Shown here: positions 34,818 through 44,199 of the stretch, piece by piece
Layout of the letters: every line of letters starts with the position of its first letter
How positions within the stretch are numbered: position 1 is the stretch's first letter
DNA from: Pseudomonadota bacterium
GTDB lineage: Bacteria; Myxococcota_A; UBA796; SXON01
Direction: 5' to 3'
Length of the DNA stretch: 64,000 nt
NCBI GenBank assembly: GCA_030685065.1
Contig: JAUXQH010000054.1
Coordinates: forward strand, 56,280 to 120,279
Program-made: the position numbers and the translations under genes
The notes under the pieces: generated by a model
Database searches by the model: none
What the model saw: the letters and a program-made list of their open reading frames with translations, nothing else
Told to the model about the DNA's origin: nothing

Positions 34818-37800
34818 ATGTACGCGCTCACGCCGGCCTCCCTGCTCCTGATCCTCGCCGGCGGGTGTCGGCCGGAGATGTTCGCCACGACCCCGCCCGA
34901 GGGCGCGGCTCCGAGGAACAACCGCTTGGACGCCGAGAGCGTGCCCCTCCGCGCGGGCGAGCAGGGGTTCGAGGTGGACGACCGGATGATGGGGTCGCGG
35001 GCCTCGTTCTCGCCGGCGGGCATGTCGCTCGACCTCGGCGGCGAGCTGGTACAGCTGTCGTTTTCCTCCTGGGGCCGTGAGGGACAGGCCCGGGCCGGCT
35101 CCCGCGGCGCCCCCGCGCTCGGCGACTGCGCGCCGGATGCCGTCGGGTCGCCCGCGACCTGCGCCCCGCGCCTGGAGTACGACCGGGGCGATGGCCTCCT
35201 CGAGTGGTGGGCCCCCCGACCGGGCGCGCTCCAGGTTGGTTGGGATCTCGCCACGGCGCCCGACGGAGCCGGCCCGATCGCGTTGGACCTCGACGTCATC
35301 GGTGCCCGGGTTCGAGCCGCGGACGACACCGAGAGCCTCGAATTCGTCACGGACTCCCGCACCCTGACCTTCGGCGGATTGGCCGCGTGGGACGACGAGG
35401 GCCGCACCCTCGACGCGTGGATGGAGCCGACCGCGAACGGGCTCCGCGTTTGGGTCGACGACACCGGCGCCGTGTGGCCGATCCACGTCGACCCGACGGT
35501 GTACAGCTATTCCTGGCGGATCCAGGGCACCACCGCCGACTACTACCTCGGCCGGTCGTTCGCCTCCGGCGACTTCGACAACGATGGCTACTCCGACATG
35601 GCGGTCGGCGAGTCCCGCAGGGCGAGCGTCTACGTCTTCGACGGATCCAGTTCCGGCCTGTCGGCCGCGGTGTCGACCACGCTCACGGAGACGATCTCCG
35701 GGTTCGGCCAATCGATGGTCACCGGCGACGTCAACGAGGACGGCTACGACGACATCCTCGTCGGCGCGCCCGGCTCGGCGTTCTACATCTACCGAGGCTC
35801 GGGCTCCGGGTTGTCCACGGCGTACAACCAGCGCGTGACCCTCGGCGGCGCCGAGTCGTTCGGCTATTCCGTCGCGCTCGCCGACTTCAATGGAGACGGC
35901 AACCTCGACGTGCTCACCACCTCCGGGTACGCCGGCGGAACGATCTACGAGTACGACGGAAATGGATCGACCGTGGTCACCACCGCTTCGTCGAGCTTCG
36001 CGTCGACGGCCGTGGACTACGTGCGCACGGGCGACTTCAACGGAGACGGCTACGCGGACGCCGCCGTCGTGGACGGCAACTTCGGCGGCGGATGGGGGCA
36101 GGTTCGTGTCTACCTAGGCTCTTCGGCCGGGCTCTCGTCCACGGTGGTCACGACGATCTACGGGACCAGCGGCTACTCGGGGGATGGCATCGCCGCGGAC
36201 CTCGGCCCGATCGGAGACTACGACGACGACGGCTACGACGACCTGCTCGTCGGCGACAGCGGCTACAACTACGGCGATGGCATCGTGTCGTTGTACGAGG
36301 GCAGCGCCACCGGTCTGCCCTCCACCGCGACCGCCACCTTCGAGAGCAGCTCCGCGGATTTCTTCGGTTACTCGGCGTCCTACGTAGGGGATGTCAATTC
36401 GGACGGATACGACGACGCGATCCTCGGGAGCTCGATCTCCGCGGGGCGCTTCGGGCAGGTAGAGCTGCACCTCGGCAGCGCCAGCGGCCTGTCCTCCGCC
36501 GTCACCGGCACCTTCACCGGCGCCGCGATCTACGACTACGTCGGCTCGGTCGCGGGGCCCGCGGGGGATGTCAACGGGGATGGCGCGGACGACATGTACA
36601 TCGGCGCCTGGCAGGCGCGGGTCGACTACGCCAGCAACGCAGGCGGCGCCTACGTGGTCCACGGGGCGAGCGTCGCGGACGCCGACGGGGACGGGTATGT
36701 CGCCGGGTCCGCCGCCACCGAAGACTGTGACGATACCAACGCCGCCGTTCACCCGGGCGCCACCGAGATCGTAGCCGACGGAATCGATCAGGACTGCGAC
36801 GACGCGGAGACCTGCTACGACGACGACGACAATGACGGGTACCTCGACTCGAGCAACGACACACGCGCCTCGGCGGACGCCGACTGTTCGGACGCGTACG
36901 AGGGGCTCGCCGCCGATCCCAGGACCGACTGTAGCGACACGGTCGCGACAATCCATCCGGGCGCCACGGAAGCGGTCGGTGATGGCATCGACCAGGACTG
37001 TGACGGGTACGACGCCTGTTACGACGATGACGACAACGACGGGTACCTGGACGCCACGGGTGACACCCGAGCGTCCTCCGACAGCGACTGCAATGACGCC
37101 TACGAGGGCCTCTCCACGGACCCCACGACCGACTGTGACGACAGCAGCGCCACGATCCGCCCCGGCGTCACCGAGATCACCGGCGACGGCATCGACTCCG
37201 ACTGTAACGGTGCGGAGACCTGTTTCCACGACGACGACGACGACGGTTTTCTCGATTCCACCGGGGACACGGTGTCCTCGGCGGACACCGACTGCGCCGA
37301 TGTGGGCGAGGGCACGCTAGGCGACCCTACCACCGACTGTGACGACAGGGACGCCACGGTTCTCCCGGGTGCCACCGAGGTCGCGGGCGACGATGTGGAC
37401 CAGGACTGCGACGGCGCCGAGCTCTGTTACGACGACGACGACAACGATGGCTACCTCGACACGACCGGCGATCTGCGCAGCTCGTCCGACACCGACTGTT
37501 CCGATGTCTACGAGGGCCGCGGCGCGGATCCGACCACCGATTGTGACGACACCAGCGCAACCACCCACCCGGGCGCCGCGGAGGTGGTGGGCGACCAGGT
37601 GGACCAGGATTGCGACGGGGGCGAGCTCTGCTACGAGGATGACGACGACGACGGCATCCTCGACTCGACACGGGACACGCGGGCCTCGACCGACACCGAC
37701 TGCAGGGACGCGAACGAAGCCACCTCGACGGCCCCCACCACCGACTGTGACGACACGGACGCCACCCGGCACCCCGACGCCACCGAGATCGTCGGGGACG

Positions 37801-38735
37801 GGGTCGACCAGGACTGCGACGGCGCCGAAACCTGCTACGACGACGATGACGACGACGGCACATTGGATTCGTCCGGCGACACCCGGGCGTCGGTCGACAC
37901 CGATTGTGGCGATCGGGCCGAAGGCACGATCGATGACGCGACGAACGACTGCGATGATTCCGACGCGTCGGTGCTCGTCGGCGCGCCGGAGGTTGCGGTC
38001 GATGGCATCGACCAGGACTGCGATGGGGTGGATGCCTGCTACCTGGACATCGACGGAGACGGCTTCGGCGACACGACCGTGGTGGACGGCACCGATCTGG
38101 CGTGCGGCGGCCCGGGTGAGTCTCGGGTGAACACGGACTGCGATCCCGCCTCCGCGAGCACCTGGCCCGGCGCCGAGGAGCTGCCCGCGGATGGCCTCGA
38201 CCAGGATTGTGACGGGCTCGAGTTGTGCTACGTCGACGCCGATGGGGATGGCCACGGAGTTGCGGAGGGCCGGCTCGACCCGAGCCTGGACTGTGCGAGC
38301 GAGGGCGTGGCGCCCGTGGGCGACGACTGCGACGACGAGGACGAGGACGTGTTTCCCGGCGCGTCGGAGGTGCCGGTGGACGGCGTCGATCAGGACTGCG
38401 ACGGCGGGGAAACCTGCTACGCCGATACGGACGAGGACGGCTTCGGTGGCGCCGACGCCTACGTCAGCGCCGACCTGGCCTGTTCGGACGCGGGTTCGGC
38501 GGTGTCCGACAGCGACTGCGACGACGCCGAGGCATCCGTCTTCCCCGGCGCCGACGAGTCCTGCAATTCCGTCGACGACGACTGCGACGGCCGCATCGAC
38601 GAGGGCGTACCCGAGTGCGACACCAACCCCGATCGAAGCCGAAGCCTCTGCGGTTGCCACAGCACAGGCGTCGCCGGCACCCTGGCGCCGTTCCTCGCGC
38701 TCGGCCTGCTCGCCCTCCGTCGGCGCCGCGCCTGA
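34818..38735 (+). CDS. Giant surface protein: FG-GAP propeller, 68-residue metal-binding-type repeats, MYXO-CTERM-like tail
   Basis: About 1305 residues. The N-terminus looks like a lipoprotein signal (SLLLILAGGC). Residues 30-230 are a beta domain ending in WPIHVDP. Seven FG-GAP units follow (DFDNDGYSDMAVGE, DVNEDGYDDILVGA and similar). Residues about 665-1075 are six near-identical 68-residue Cys/Asp-rich units, then four shorter MopE-type units. The end, CGCHSTGVAGTLAPFLALGL plus an RRRR cluster, is a MYXO-CTERM-like sorting tail. The start is ATG 34818 or GTG 34809. Domain order is the reverse of the two related lipoproteins upstream. Confidence 0.82.
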   Translation: MYALTPASLLLILAGGCRPEMFATTPPEGAAPRNNRLDAESVPLRAGEQGFEVDDRMMGSRASFSPAGMSLDLGGELVQLSFSSWGREGQARAGSRGAPALGDCAPDAVGSPATCAPRLEYDRGDGLLEWWAPRPGALQVGWDLATAPDGAGPIALDLDVIGARVRAADDTESLEFVTDSRTLTFGGLAAWDDEGRTLDAWMEPTANGLRVWVDDTGAVWPIHVDPTVYSYSWRIQGTTADYYLGRSFASGDFDNDGYSDMAVGESRRASVYVFDGSSSGLSAAVSTTLTETISGFGQSMVTGDVNEDGYDDILVGAPGSAFYIYRGSGSGLSTAYNQRVTLGGAESFGYSVALADFNGDGNLDVLTTSGYAGGTIYEYDGNGSTVVTTASSSFASTAVDYVRTGDFNGDGYADAAVVDGNFGGGWGQVRVYLGSSAGLSSTVVTTIYGTSGYSGDGIAADLGPIGDYDDDGYDDLLVGDSGYNYGDGIVSLYEGSATGLPSTATATFESSSADFFGYSASYVGDVNSDGYDDAILGSSISAGRFGQVELHLGSASGLSSAVTGTFTGAAIYDYVGSVAGPAGDVNGDGADDMYIGAWQARVDYASNAGGAYVVHGASVADADGDGYVAGSAATEDCDDTNAAVHPGATEIVADGIDQDCDDAETCYDDDDNDGYLDSSNDTRASADADCSDAYEGLAADPRTDCSDTVATIHPGATEAVGDGIDQDCDGYDACYDDDDNDGYLDATGDTRASSDSDCNDAYEGLSTDPTTDCDDSSATIRPGVTEITGDGIDSDCNGAETCFHDDDDDGFLDSTGDTVSSADTDCADVGEGTLGDPTTDCDDRDATVLPGATEVAGDDVDQDCDGAELCYDDDDNDGYLDTTGDLRSSSDTDCSDVYEGRGADPTTDCDDTSATTHPGAAEVVGDQVDQDCDGGELCYEDDDDDGILDSTRDTRASTDTDCRDANEATSTAPTTDCDDTDATRHPDATEIVGDGVDQDCDGAETCYDDDDDDGTLDSSGDTRASVDTDCGDRAEGTIDDATNDCDDSDASVLVGAPEVAVDGIDQDCDGVDACYLDIDGDGFGDTTVVDGTDLACGGPGESRVNTDCDPASASTWPGAEELPADGLDQDCDGLELCYVDADGDGHGVAEGRLDPSLDCASEGVAPVGDDCDDEDEDVFPGASEVPVDGVDQDCDGGETCYADTDEDGFGGADAYVSADLACSDAGSAVSDSDCDDAEASVFPGADESCNSVDDDCDGRIDEGVPECDTNPDRSRSLCGCHSTGVAGTLAPFLALGLLALRRRRA
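36813..38036 (+). repeat. Six tandem coding repeats of exactly 204 nt
   Basis: The Cys codon that opens each unit occurs at 36813, 37017, 37221, 37425, 37629 and 37833, and again at 38037, so each period is exactly 204 nt (68 residues). Each unit reads C(Y/F)-D-rich, DGxLDS.(G)DTRAS.D.DC, then T.DCDD..AT..PGATE...D..DQDCDG. Sequences differ between units, but no unit has gained or lost a codon. Confidence 0.9.
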
Positions 38736-38751
38736 GCGGGGCCCGCGCGGC

Positions 38752-39501
38752 TCAGAATCGGGTGGTCACCCAGAGGCCCGTAGCCGCCATCAGCGCCACC
38801 ATCCCCGTGCCACCGATGATGTACCCCTGGGTGCGCTTGGGTTCCACCTCCAGGACGTAGATCCGCTCGGCGACGGTGTCTCTCTCCGCCGCCCTGTACC
38901 GGCCGAACGCCTCTCCGGCCGCAGCGAAGTCCGCCGCTCCGACAAGGGCTCCCGCGGCGCCGATCGCGGTCACGCTGGCGTTGACGATGAGGCGGAGAGG
39001 GGTCGCGTTGCGTTGGGGCGGCGCGGCCCGGATCGCGGCTTGTAGGTTGGCCGTGGCGATCGACGCTTGGGTAGGGGCTGTCACCGACGGAACGGGCGGC
39101 GGCGCGGGTGCCAGGCTGGGGGCGGACGCGGTCACCAGCGGCGCTTCGGGCAGGGCGGAGACCGGCGCGGCGATGGGCTCCGCGTCCGCCGGAGGCATGG
39201 TGCGCGTGGCTGTTCGCTCCGGAAGGTCCACCGTGAGGTAGGCCGTGCCCATCTCGGGGACGTAGACCCACTGGGTGAACACGGTCGCGGCGAAGGTGGA
39301 TCCGCGGAAGCCGAGCTCCACGCGGAGCCCCTTCACGTCGTGCAGCACCAGCGGCGTGGTGCCGGCGAGCTCCGACCCGCTCATCACCACGATCTCCGCG
39401 CCAGCCGAGCGGATGTCGAGGTTGCCCGCGTCAGCGCGCCCGGCCCAACCGAGCGCGACCGCCAACACGGAGGCGCGGACCAGGCGATACGGAGTGCCCA
39501 T
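38752..39501 (-). CDS. Exported protein with a PEGA-like domain and C-terminal membrane spans
   Basis: A 249-residue protein with a signal peptide (VRASVLAVALGWAGRADA). Residues 30-100 have a PEGA-like pattern (SELAGTTPLVLHDVKGLRVEL). A Pro/Ala/Thr-rich segment follows, then two hydrophobic stretches (VTAIGAAGALVGAADFAAAG and YIIGGTGMVALMAATGLWV), the second at the very C-terminus. No family was recognised with certainty. Its ATG follows the stop of the upstream beta-helix gene with no spacer, so it is probably cotranscribed with it. Confidence 0.62.
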   Translation of the reverse strand: MGTPYRLVRASVLAVALGWAGRADAGNLDIRSAGAEIVVMSGSELAGTTPLVLHDVKGLRVELGFRGSTFAATVFTQWVYVPEMGTAYLTVDLPERTATRTMPPADAEPIAAPVSALPEAPLVTASAPSLAPAPPPVPSVTAPTQASIATANLQAAIRAAPPQRNATPLRLIVNASVTAIGAAGALVGAADFAAAGEAFGRYRAAERDTVAERIYVLEVEPKRTQGYIIGGTGMVALMAATGLWVTTRF

Positions 39502-41466
39502 CTACCGGTCCGAGCCCGCCGGCCCCCCGTAGGGCCCGATGTCATTCACCGTCCCATCCATGTCATTCCGGGACGGATCGGGATCCCCCGCGTCCATCAG
39601 GGTGCTGCGGCTCCCAAGCGTCAGATCGTCGTACACATGATCCGTGTCGTCCACCCAATCGGTGAAGCGGGGGGTGACGGACACATTCCCATCCACGCCC
39701 GTCGGATCGGTCACGTACAGGAAGTCCGTCTCGTTCCCGAACACGTCGTTGTAGGTGAGGTTCCAGACGTACTCGCCCCCGCTCGTATCGTAGAGGCCTA
39801 CGGTGTTTCCGCTCACGACGGTGCTGGAGAGGGTCACGTCGGAGCCGGCGTTGTAGATGCCGTAGTCACCGGAGAGCAGCGCGCCGTTCCGGATCTCGAG
39901 CAGGCCACCCGCGGTGAAGAACATCGCGTAGCCGCCCTCGGACTCGTTGGCGTTGAAGACGAGACCATCGAGGCTCATCGTGCCATACTCGTGCCACACC
40001 GTCGGGTACGTGCTGCCGTTGCCCGACATGTCCACGCGCGTGCCGTACACGTCGCTCTGGGCGGTCTGGATCGCTCCGCCGCTGTACGCGTAGTTCTCCT
40101 GGACGAGGACATCCTCGAGGATCGCGCCGCCGTTGCTCACATAGATCCCGCCGCCCGCGCTGTTGTAGGACATGTCGTACACGTAGCTGCCGTAGTCGTC
40201 CGAGGTGCTGCTCTGCTCGGGCAGCAGGTTGTCGGTGATGACCAGGTCGACCAGGCTGGGGTTCGAGCTCTCGATATAGACGCCGCCGCCCGCGTAGTCG
40301 TACGTGTACACATAGTGGGTGACGGTGCCGGACAGATAGGACGAGTAGGTGTAGATGAGGTAGCCGGTGCCGCCCGAGAGCGTGAACCCCTGGAGCACCG
40401 CTTCCTCTGTCTCGCCGTATTGGAAGGTCACGACAGACGCGCTGCCGACGCCGCGGATGAACGTGGAATCCGGGCCGTCGATGCTCGCGACGGTGATGTT
40501 GCGACCGAAGAAGTTCAGCTCTTCGTTGTAGGTGCCGGCGGCGACCATGACGCAGGTGTCGGACACGTTGATGGCGGTCTGGATCAGGTTGATCGGGCTG
40601 GTGAGGCGCCCGGTGCCGCGGCTGCTCCCGTCCGGATCGACGAACACCGGCTCGCTCCCATCGCGGTCGTCACAGTCCCAGTCGTTGCTGGCGCCCCCGG
40701 AGGACTCCGCGGTGCAGCCGTAGACCAGGGAGTCGGCCCCGGCGCCGTCCCCGTCGGCATCCTCGTAGAAGGCGCTCCACACGGCCTCGTTCTCGTCCAC
40801 CGCCCCGTTGCAGTCGTTGTCGATCTCGTCACAGAGCTCTACGCCGTCGGGTGACACCACCGCCTGCTCATCGTCACAGTCGTCGTCATTGGTGACGAAG
40901 CTCCCGAGGCCGGGATCACACGTCAGCTCGCCGGCGGCGCGGGAGTCGCCGTAGCCGTCGCCATCACCGTCAGGGTACCAGGTGGCAACGTCGGCGCCGT
41001 TGTCGATGACGCCGTCGCAGTCGTTGTCGAGGCTGTCGCACCGCTCGTCGGCGGCGGGAAACGTGCTGGGGTCCGTGTCGTCACAGTCGGCCGCGTTGGT
41101 CGCGAACTCGATTGAGTCGGGCGTGCAGGTGATGACGGGGCTCTCGCCCGAATCGCCGAAGCCGTCATTGTCCGTGTCGGGGTACCAGGCGAGATCGGGG
41201 TCCTCGTCGACGTCCCCATTGCAGTTGTCGTCCCGACCGTTGCAGACATCGAGGCTGACGCCCGGGTTCACGTCTGCCCGGGTGTCGTCGCAGTCGACGC
41301 TGGCCGGGTAGGTGTCCCCGTCCCGATCCCGGTCCGTGTCGGCGTCGGTGTCCGCATCGGTGTCCGCGTCAGTGTCCGTATCCGCGTCCGCGGTGTCCTT
41401 CGGGGAGTCGTCGCCCGAAGGAGCAGTGCAACCGGCGAGGATCAGGGCGAGGAGCAATGAGCGCAT
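39502..41466 (-). CDS. Lipoprotein with metal-binding-type repeats and a right-handed beta-helix
   Basis: A 654-residue lipoprotein; signal MRSLLLALILAGC, then an Asp/Thr stalk (about 25 residues of DTDAD repeats). Residues 45-260 have four to five MopE-type units (WYPDTDNDGFGD, DCDDTDPSTFPAADERCD). Residues 270-600 form a parallel beta-helix beginning with a DUF1565-like entry (VFVDPDGSSRGTG, LIQTAINVSDTCVMVAAGTY). Some turns carry Tyr-rich inserts, as in the 990-residue lipoprotein at 14-17 kb. A surface location is likely; no catalytic residues were identified. Confidence 0.8.
   Translation of the reverse strand: MRSLLLALILAGCTAPSGDDSPKDTADADTDTDADTDADTDADTDRDRDGDTYPASVDCDDTRADVNPGVSLDVCNGRDDNCNGDVDEDPDLAWYPDTDNDGFGDSGESPVITCTPDSIEFATNAADCDDTDPSTFPAADERCDSLDNDCDGVIDNGADVATWYPDGDGDGYGDSRAAGELTCDPGLGSFVTNDDDCDDEQAVVSPDGVELCDEIDNDCNGAVDENEAVWSAFYEDADGDGAGADSLVYGCTAESSGGASNDWDCDDRDGSEPVFVDPDGSSRGTGRLTSPINLIQTAINVSDTCVMVAAGTYNEELNFFGRNITVASIDGPDSTFIRGVGSASVVTFQYGETEEAVLQGFTLSGGTGYLIYTYSSYLSGTVTHYVYTYDYAGGGVYIESSNPSLVDLVITDNLLPEQSSTSDDYGSYVYDMSYNSAGGGIYVSNGGAILEDVLVQENYAYSGGAIQTAQSDVYGTRVDMSGNGSTYPTVWHEYGTMSLDGLVFNANESEGGYAMFFTAGGLLEIRNGALLSGDYGIYNAGSDVTLSSTVVSGNTVGLYDTSGGEYVWNLTYNDVFGNETDFLYVTDPTGVDGNVSVTPRFTDWVDDTDHVYDDLTLGSRSTLMDAGDPDPSRNDMDGTVNDIGPYGGPAGSDR
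41336..41383. repeat. 12-nt minisatellite coding an Asp/Thr/Ala stalk
   Basis: Four 12-nt units (GTGTCNGCNTCN-type on the plus strand) encode DTDAD repeats just after the lipidated cysteine of the beta-helix lipoprotein. Such an array could change length by slippage and alter the distance of the protein from the membrane. Confidence 0.65.
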
Positions 41467-41541
41467 GAGGGGACTCCGAGCGGGCGAACGGTAGCCGTTC
41501 GCGGGCCTCGTCGCCAGCCCTCCCCCCGCTAGCGCATGAAC

Positions 41542-42234
41542 TCACTCCTCGAAGCGGTAGCCCGTGCCGTGCACCGTGAGGATGTGCCGCGGGTCCGAGG
41601 GGGTCTCCTCGACCTTCTTGCGGAGCTTGAGGATCTGGTTGTCGACCGTGCGGGTCGCCATGCTGGGGGAGTAGCCCCAGACGTGCTGGAGGAGGTCCTC
41701 CCGGCTCACGTCGTGCCCGCGGTTCGCGATGAGGTAGGCGAGCACGCCCGCCTCGTGCGTGGTCATGCGGTGCTCATCCCCGTCGCGCATCAGGATGCGC
41801 CGACGCAGGTCGACCTCGTTCTTGCCGAACCGGTAGACCTCGGGGGCGCGCACGGCCGCGGGGCGGGCGCGCAGCCGCGCTTTCACGCGCGCGATCAGCT
41901 CGCGCAGCGAGAAGGGCTTGACCACGTAGTCGTCCGCGCCGAGCTCCAGGCCCAGCACGCGGTCGACCTCCGCGCTGCGCGCGGTGAGCAGGATGATCGG
42001 CAGCTCGGGGTGGTCGGCCTTCACCCGCTTGAGGACGGAGAGGCCGTCCATCCCGGGGAGCATCACGTCGAGCACGAGCACGTCGGGCACGTCGTCTTCT
42101 ATGGAGTCGAGCGCGGCCTCGCCGCTGTCGCAGTGGGTAACCGTGAAGCGCTCGTGCTCCAGGGCGCTGGTCAGGCCCATCGCCAGTGTCTCATCGTCTT
42201 CGACGACCAGGATGCTGGCCCCAAGCGTCTCCAT
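41542..42234 (-). CDS. OmpR-family response regulator
   Basis: A 230-residue two-component regulator. The receiver domain has the acidic pair EDD (12-14), phospho-acceptor Asp56 in LVLDVMLPGMDG, and Lys106 in YVVKPF. The C-terminal winged helix (residues 130-228) has the OmpR/PhoB pattern LTARSAEV earlier and DLLQHVWGY, TRTVDNQILKLRKKVE and VHGTGYRF. It is the last gene of the 53-42 kb operon and immediately follows its cognate histidine kinase. Targets are unknown. Confidence 0.95.
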   Translation of the reverse strand: METLGASILVVEDDETLAMGLTSALEHERFTVTHCDSGEAALDSIEDDVPDVLVLDVMLPGMDGLSVLKRVKADHPELPIILLTARSAEVDRVLGLELGADDYVVKPFSLRELIARVKARLRARPAAVRAPEVYRFGKNEVDLRRRILMRDGDEHRMTTHEAGVLAYLIANRGHDVSREDLLQHVWGYSPSMATRTVDNQILKLRKKVEETPSDPRHILTVHGTGYRFEE

Positions 42235-44199
42235 CTATGACCTCCGTCGCACGCGCATGATGAATCGGGCGCCACCGGTGACGCCTTCGCGGCACTCTAC
42301 TTTGCCGCCGTGTAGAAGCACAGCCTCTGCGACGAAAGCTAACCCAAGTCCGTGCCCCCCGGAGAGCCCGCGGCCGGGGCCCTCCACCCGCCGGAACCGC
42401 TCGAAGATGGCCTTCCGCATCTTGGCGGGCACGCCCATGCCGTTGTCCTCCACCTCGAACTGTACCCACCGTCTGTCGCCGTGGACACGGATCCAAATGT
42501 CGCCGGGGCGGTCGGGCTTCCGGTACTTCAGGGCGTTGTCGACGAGGTTGGTGAGCGCGTCACGCAGGTAGGACGGGCGCCCGAGCATGACGGCCTGGCC
42601 GCGGGGCGCGTCCAGATGAAGCGTCACGCCCTGCTGCTCGCAGAGCGGGCGCCAGCGCTCGGCGACCTGCTGCGCGAGCTCCACGGGATCGACCACCTCC
42701 CGCCCCTCCTTCTCGGGCTGGCTGGCCGCGCGGATGACCTCGTCGAGCCGCTTGCCGAGCCGCTCGGCCTCCTTCACGATCTGCCGCGCGAATTGTTCGC
42801 GCTGCGACGTGTCGCGAAAGCTGCCCATCTCCAGGTTTTCGGCCATGAGGCGGATGCCGGCGAGGGGGGTCTTCAGCTCGTGGGTCACGCGGGTCATGAA
42901 CTCGCGTTGGCGCTCGAGCAGGAGGGCCTGCTCGCGGTCGCTACGAATGAGGCCGAACAGGGAGAAGACCCCGATCAGGATCCCGATCCCGATGGGGAGG
43001 AGCTGCACGAACGCGGTGCGTAGACCGGTGTCGGGAGCGAGCGCCCCGGCCGCCACGCCCACGCGCAGGTGAGGCAGGATGCGGGTGAACGCGACCTCGG
43101 CGGCCAGCGGCTCATCGTTCCCGTCGAGGACGCGACCGGTCGGGTCGCGCACGGAGACGAAGGGGCGAAGCTCCGCGGGCACGGTGTCGAGGAAGTTGTC
43201 GATGAGGGCCGGCTGATCGAGCTGGATCCCGGCGAGGAGCGCCCCCATCTCGAGGCGCGCGAAGAAGAGGAGGTACGGCGGATCGCCGTATTGGTCGACG
43301 AGCAAGCGCGGGCCTTCCGCGATCGTGGGGACGTCCCGGAGATCCCAGTTCCGGGTGCGGACCTCCTGAAAGACCGCGATCCGGCGCTTGGCGCGGAGGT
43401 ACAGCTCGTCGTCGTCTCCGAGTGAGGGCCCGCCGTACTGCCGCCAGTCGCGGGAGATGGGGTAGACCCAGAGGTCGTCGAGGAGCGGTTCGAGCGCCGC
43501 GCCGTCGAGGAACGCGACCTCGAACGCGAGCTGCCGTACGATGAGCTCGGCCACGTCGGTTCGGCCCAGGTTGTCCGCGGCGCGCGCGAGCTGGAGGCGC
43601 AGGTAGACGAGGCGGCGCGCGCTCACGCCGTAGGTGGCGGCGTCGTGCAGGGGGATGTGGAAGAGGCTGCCGAGGTCGCGGATGACCCGCTCGGCCGCGA
43701 GCGGCTGATCCGCGTTCAGGAACAGCTCGGCGGACTCGGAGGCCGCGAGGAGGGCGACCGGGGGGCTGCGCCCGAGGCAGCCGTGGTAGAGCCGGGCGGC
43801 CTGGGTCGCGTCGACCTTTCCCGCCTGCTGGCTCGCGGCCGCGAGGCACGTGTCCGAGCGGAGGAGCGCGAGATCTTCGGGTGGCTGCTGCTGCTGCGGC
43901 CAGTTGACCTCGTTCTCCTCCCAGAGGTAGAACGCGTCGAACCACGGGCGGTTGGCCCGCAAGGACTGCTCGCGCTCGCGGATCGCGTCACGGTCGCGGG
44001 AGGACAGATCGGTGAGCCAGAGGTCGACCTGCTGGGCAACCGCGTCCTCCCACCAATCGGTGACGAGCAGCACGCGGTCACGCACCATGCGGAGCTCACG
44101 CTCCTCGCTCGCTCGGCGGAAGCCCAGGGCCTCGCGCACCCCCACGATGCCGAGCATCGCGAGGAGGATGGAGAGCGTGGCGTAGATGATGGGGCGCAT
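42235..44199 (-). CDS. Sensor histidine kinase with a large extracytoplasmic helical domain
   Basis: 654 residues. TM1 is at the N-terminus (YATLSILLAMLGIVGV), then about 375 periplasmic residues including a helical TPR-like stretch (residues 150-235), TM2 near 398-418 (LLPIGIGILIGVFSLFGLI), and a HisKA/HATPase core: His440 in MTRVTHELKTPL, N-box LTNLVDNALKYR, G1 DNGMGVP, F-box FERFRR, G2 GGHGLGLAFV. It has no HAMP domain. The gene abuts both neighbours (zero spacing on each side), tying it to the kinase, RodA-PBP and PP2C genes. It may sense cell-wall state; this is inference. Confidence 0.93.
   Translation of the reverse strand: MRPIIYATLSILLAMLGIVGVREALGFRRASEERELRMVRDRVLLVTDWWEDAVAQQVDLWLTDLSSRDRDAIREREQSLRANRPWFDAFYLWEENEVNWPQQQQPPEDLALLRSDTCLAAASQQAGKVDATQAARLYHGCLGRSPPVALLAASESAELFLNADQPLAAERVIRDLGSLFHIPLHDAATYGVSARRLVYLRLQLARAADNLGRTDVAELIVRQLAFEVAFLDGAALEPLLDDLWVYPISRDWRQYGGPSLGDDDELYLRAKRRIAVFQEVRTRNWDLRDVPTIAEGPRLLVDQYGDPPYLLFFARLEMGALLAGIQLDQPALIDNFLDTVPAELRPFVSVRDPTGRVLDGNDEPLAAEVAFTRILPHLRVGVAAGALAPDTGLRTAFVQLLPIGIGILIGVFSLFGLIRSDREQALLLERQREFMTRVTHELKTPLAGIRLMAENLEMGSFRDTSQREQFARQIVKEAERLGKRLDEVIRAASQPEKEGREVVDPVELAQQVAERWRPLCEQQGVTLHLDAPRGQAVMLGRPSYLRDALTNLVDNALKYRKPDRPGDIWIRVHGDRRWVQFEVEDNGMGVPAKMRKAIFERFRRVEGPGRGLSGGHGLGLAFVAEAVLLHGGKVECREGVTGGARFIMRVRRRS

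Noticed and set aside
36813..38036. Regular direct repeats that could suggest a CRISPR array
   Set aside because: The repeats are 204 nt, coding and in frame, with no short identical repeats separated by unique spacers; no cas genes are nearby.
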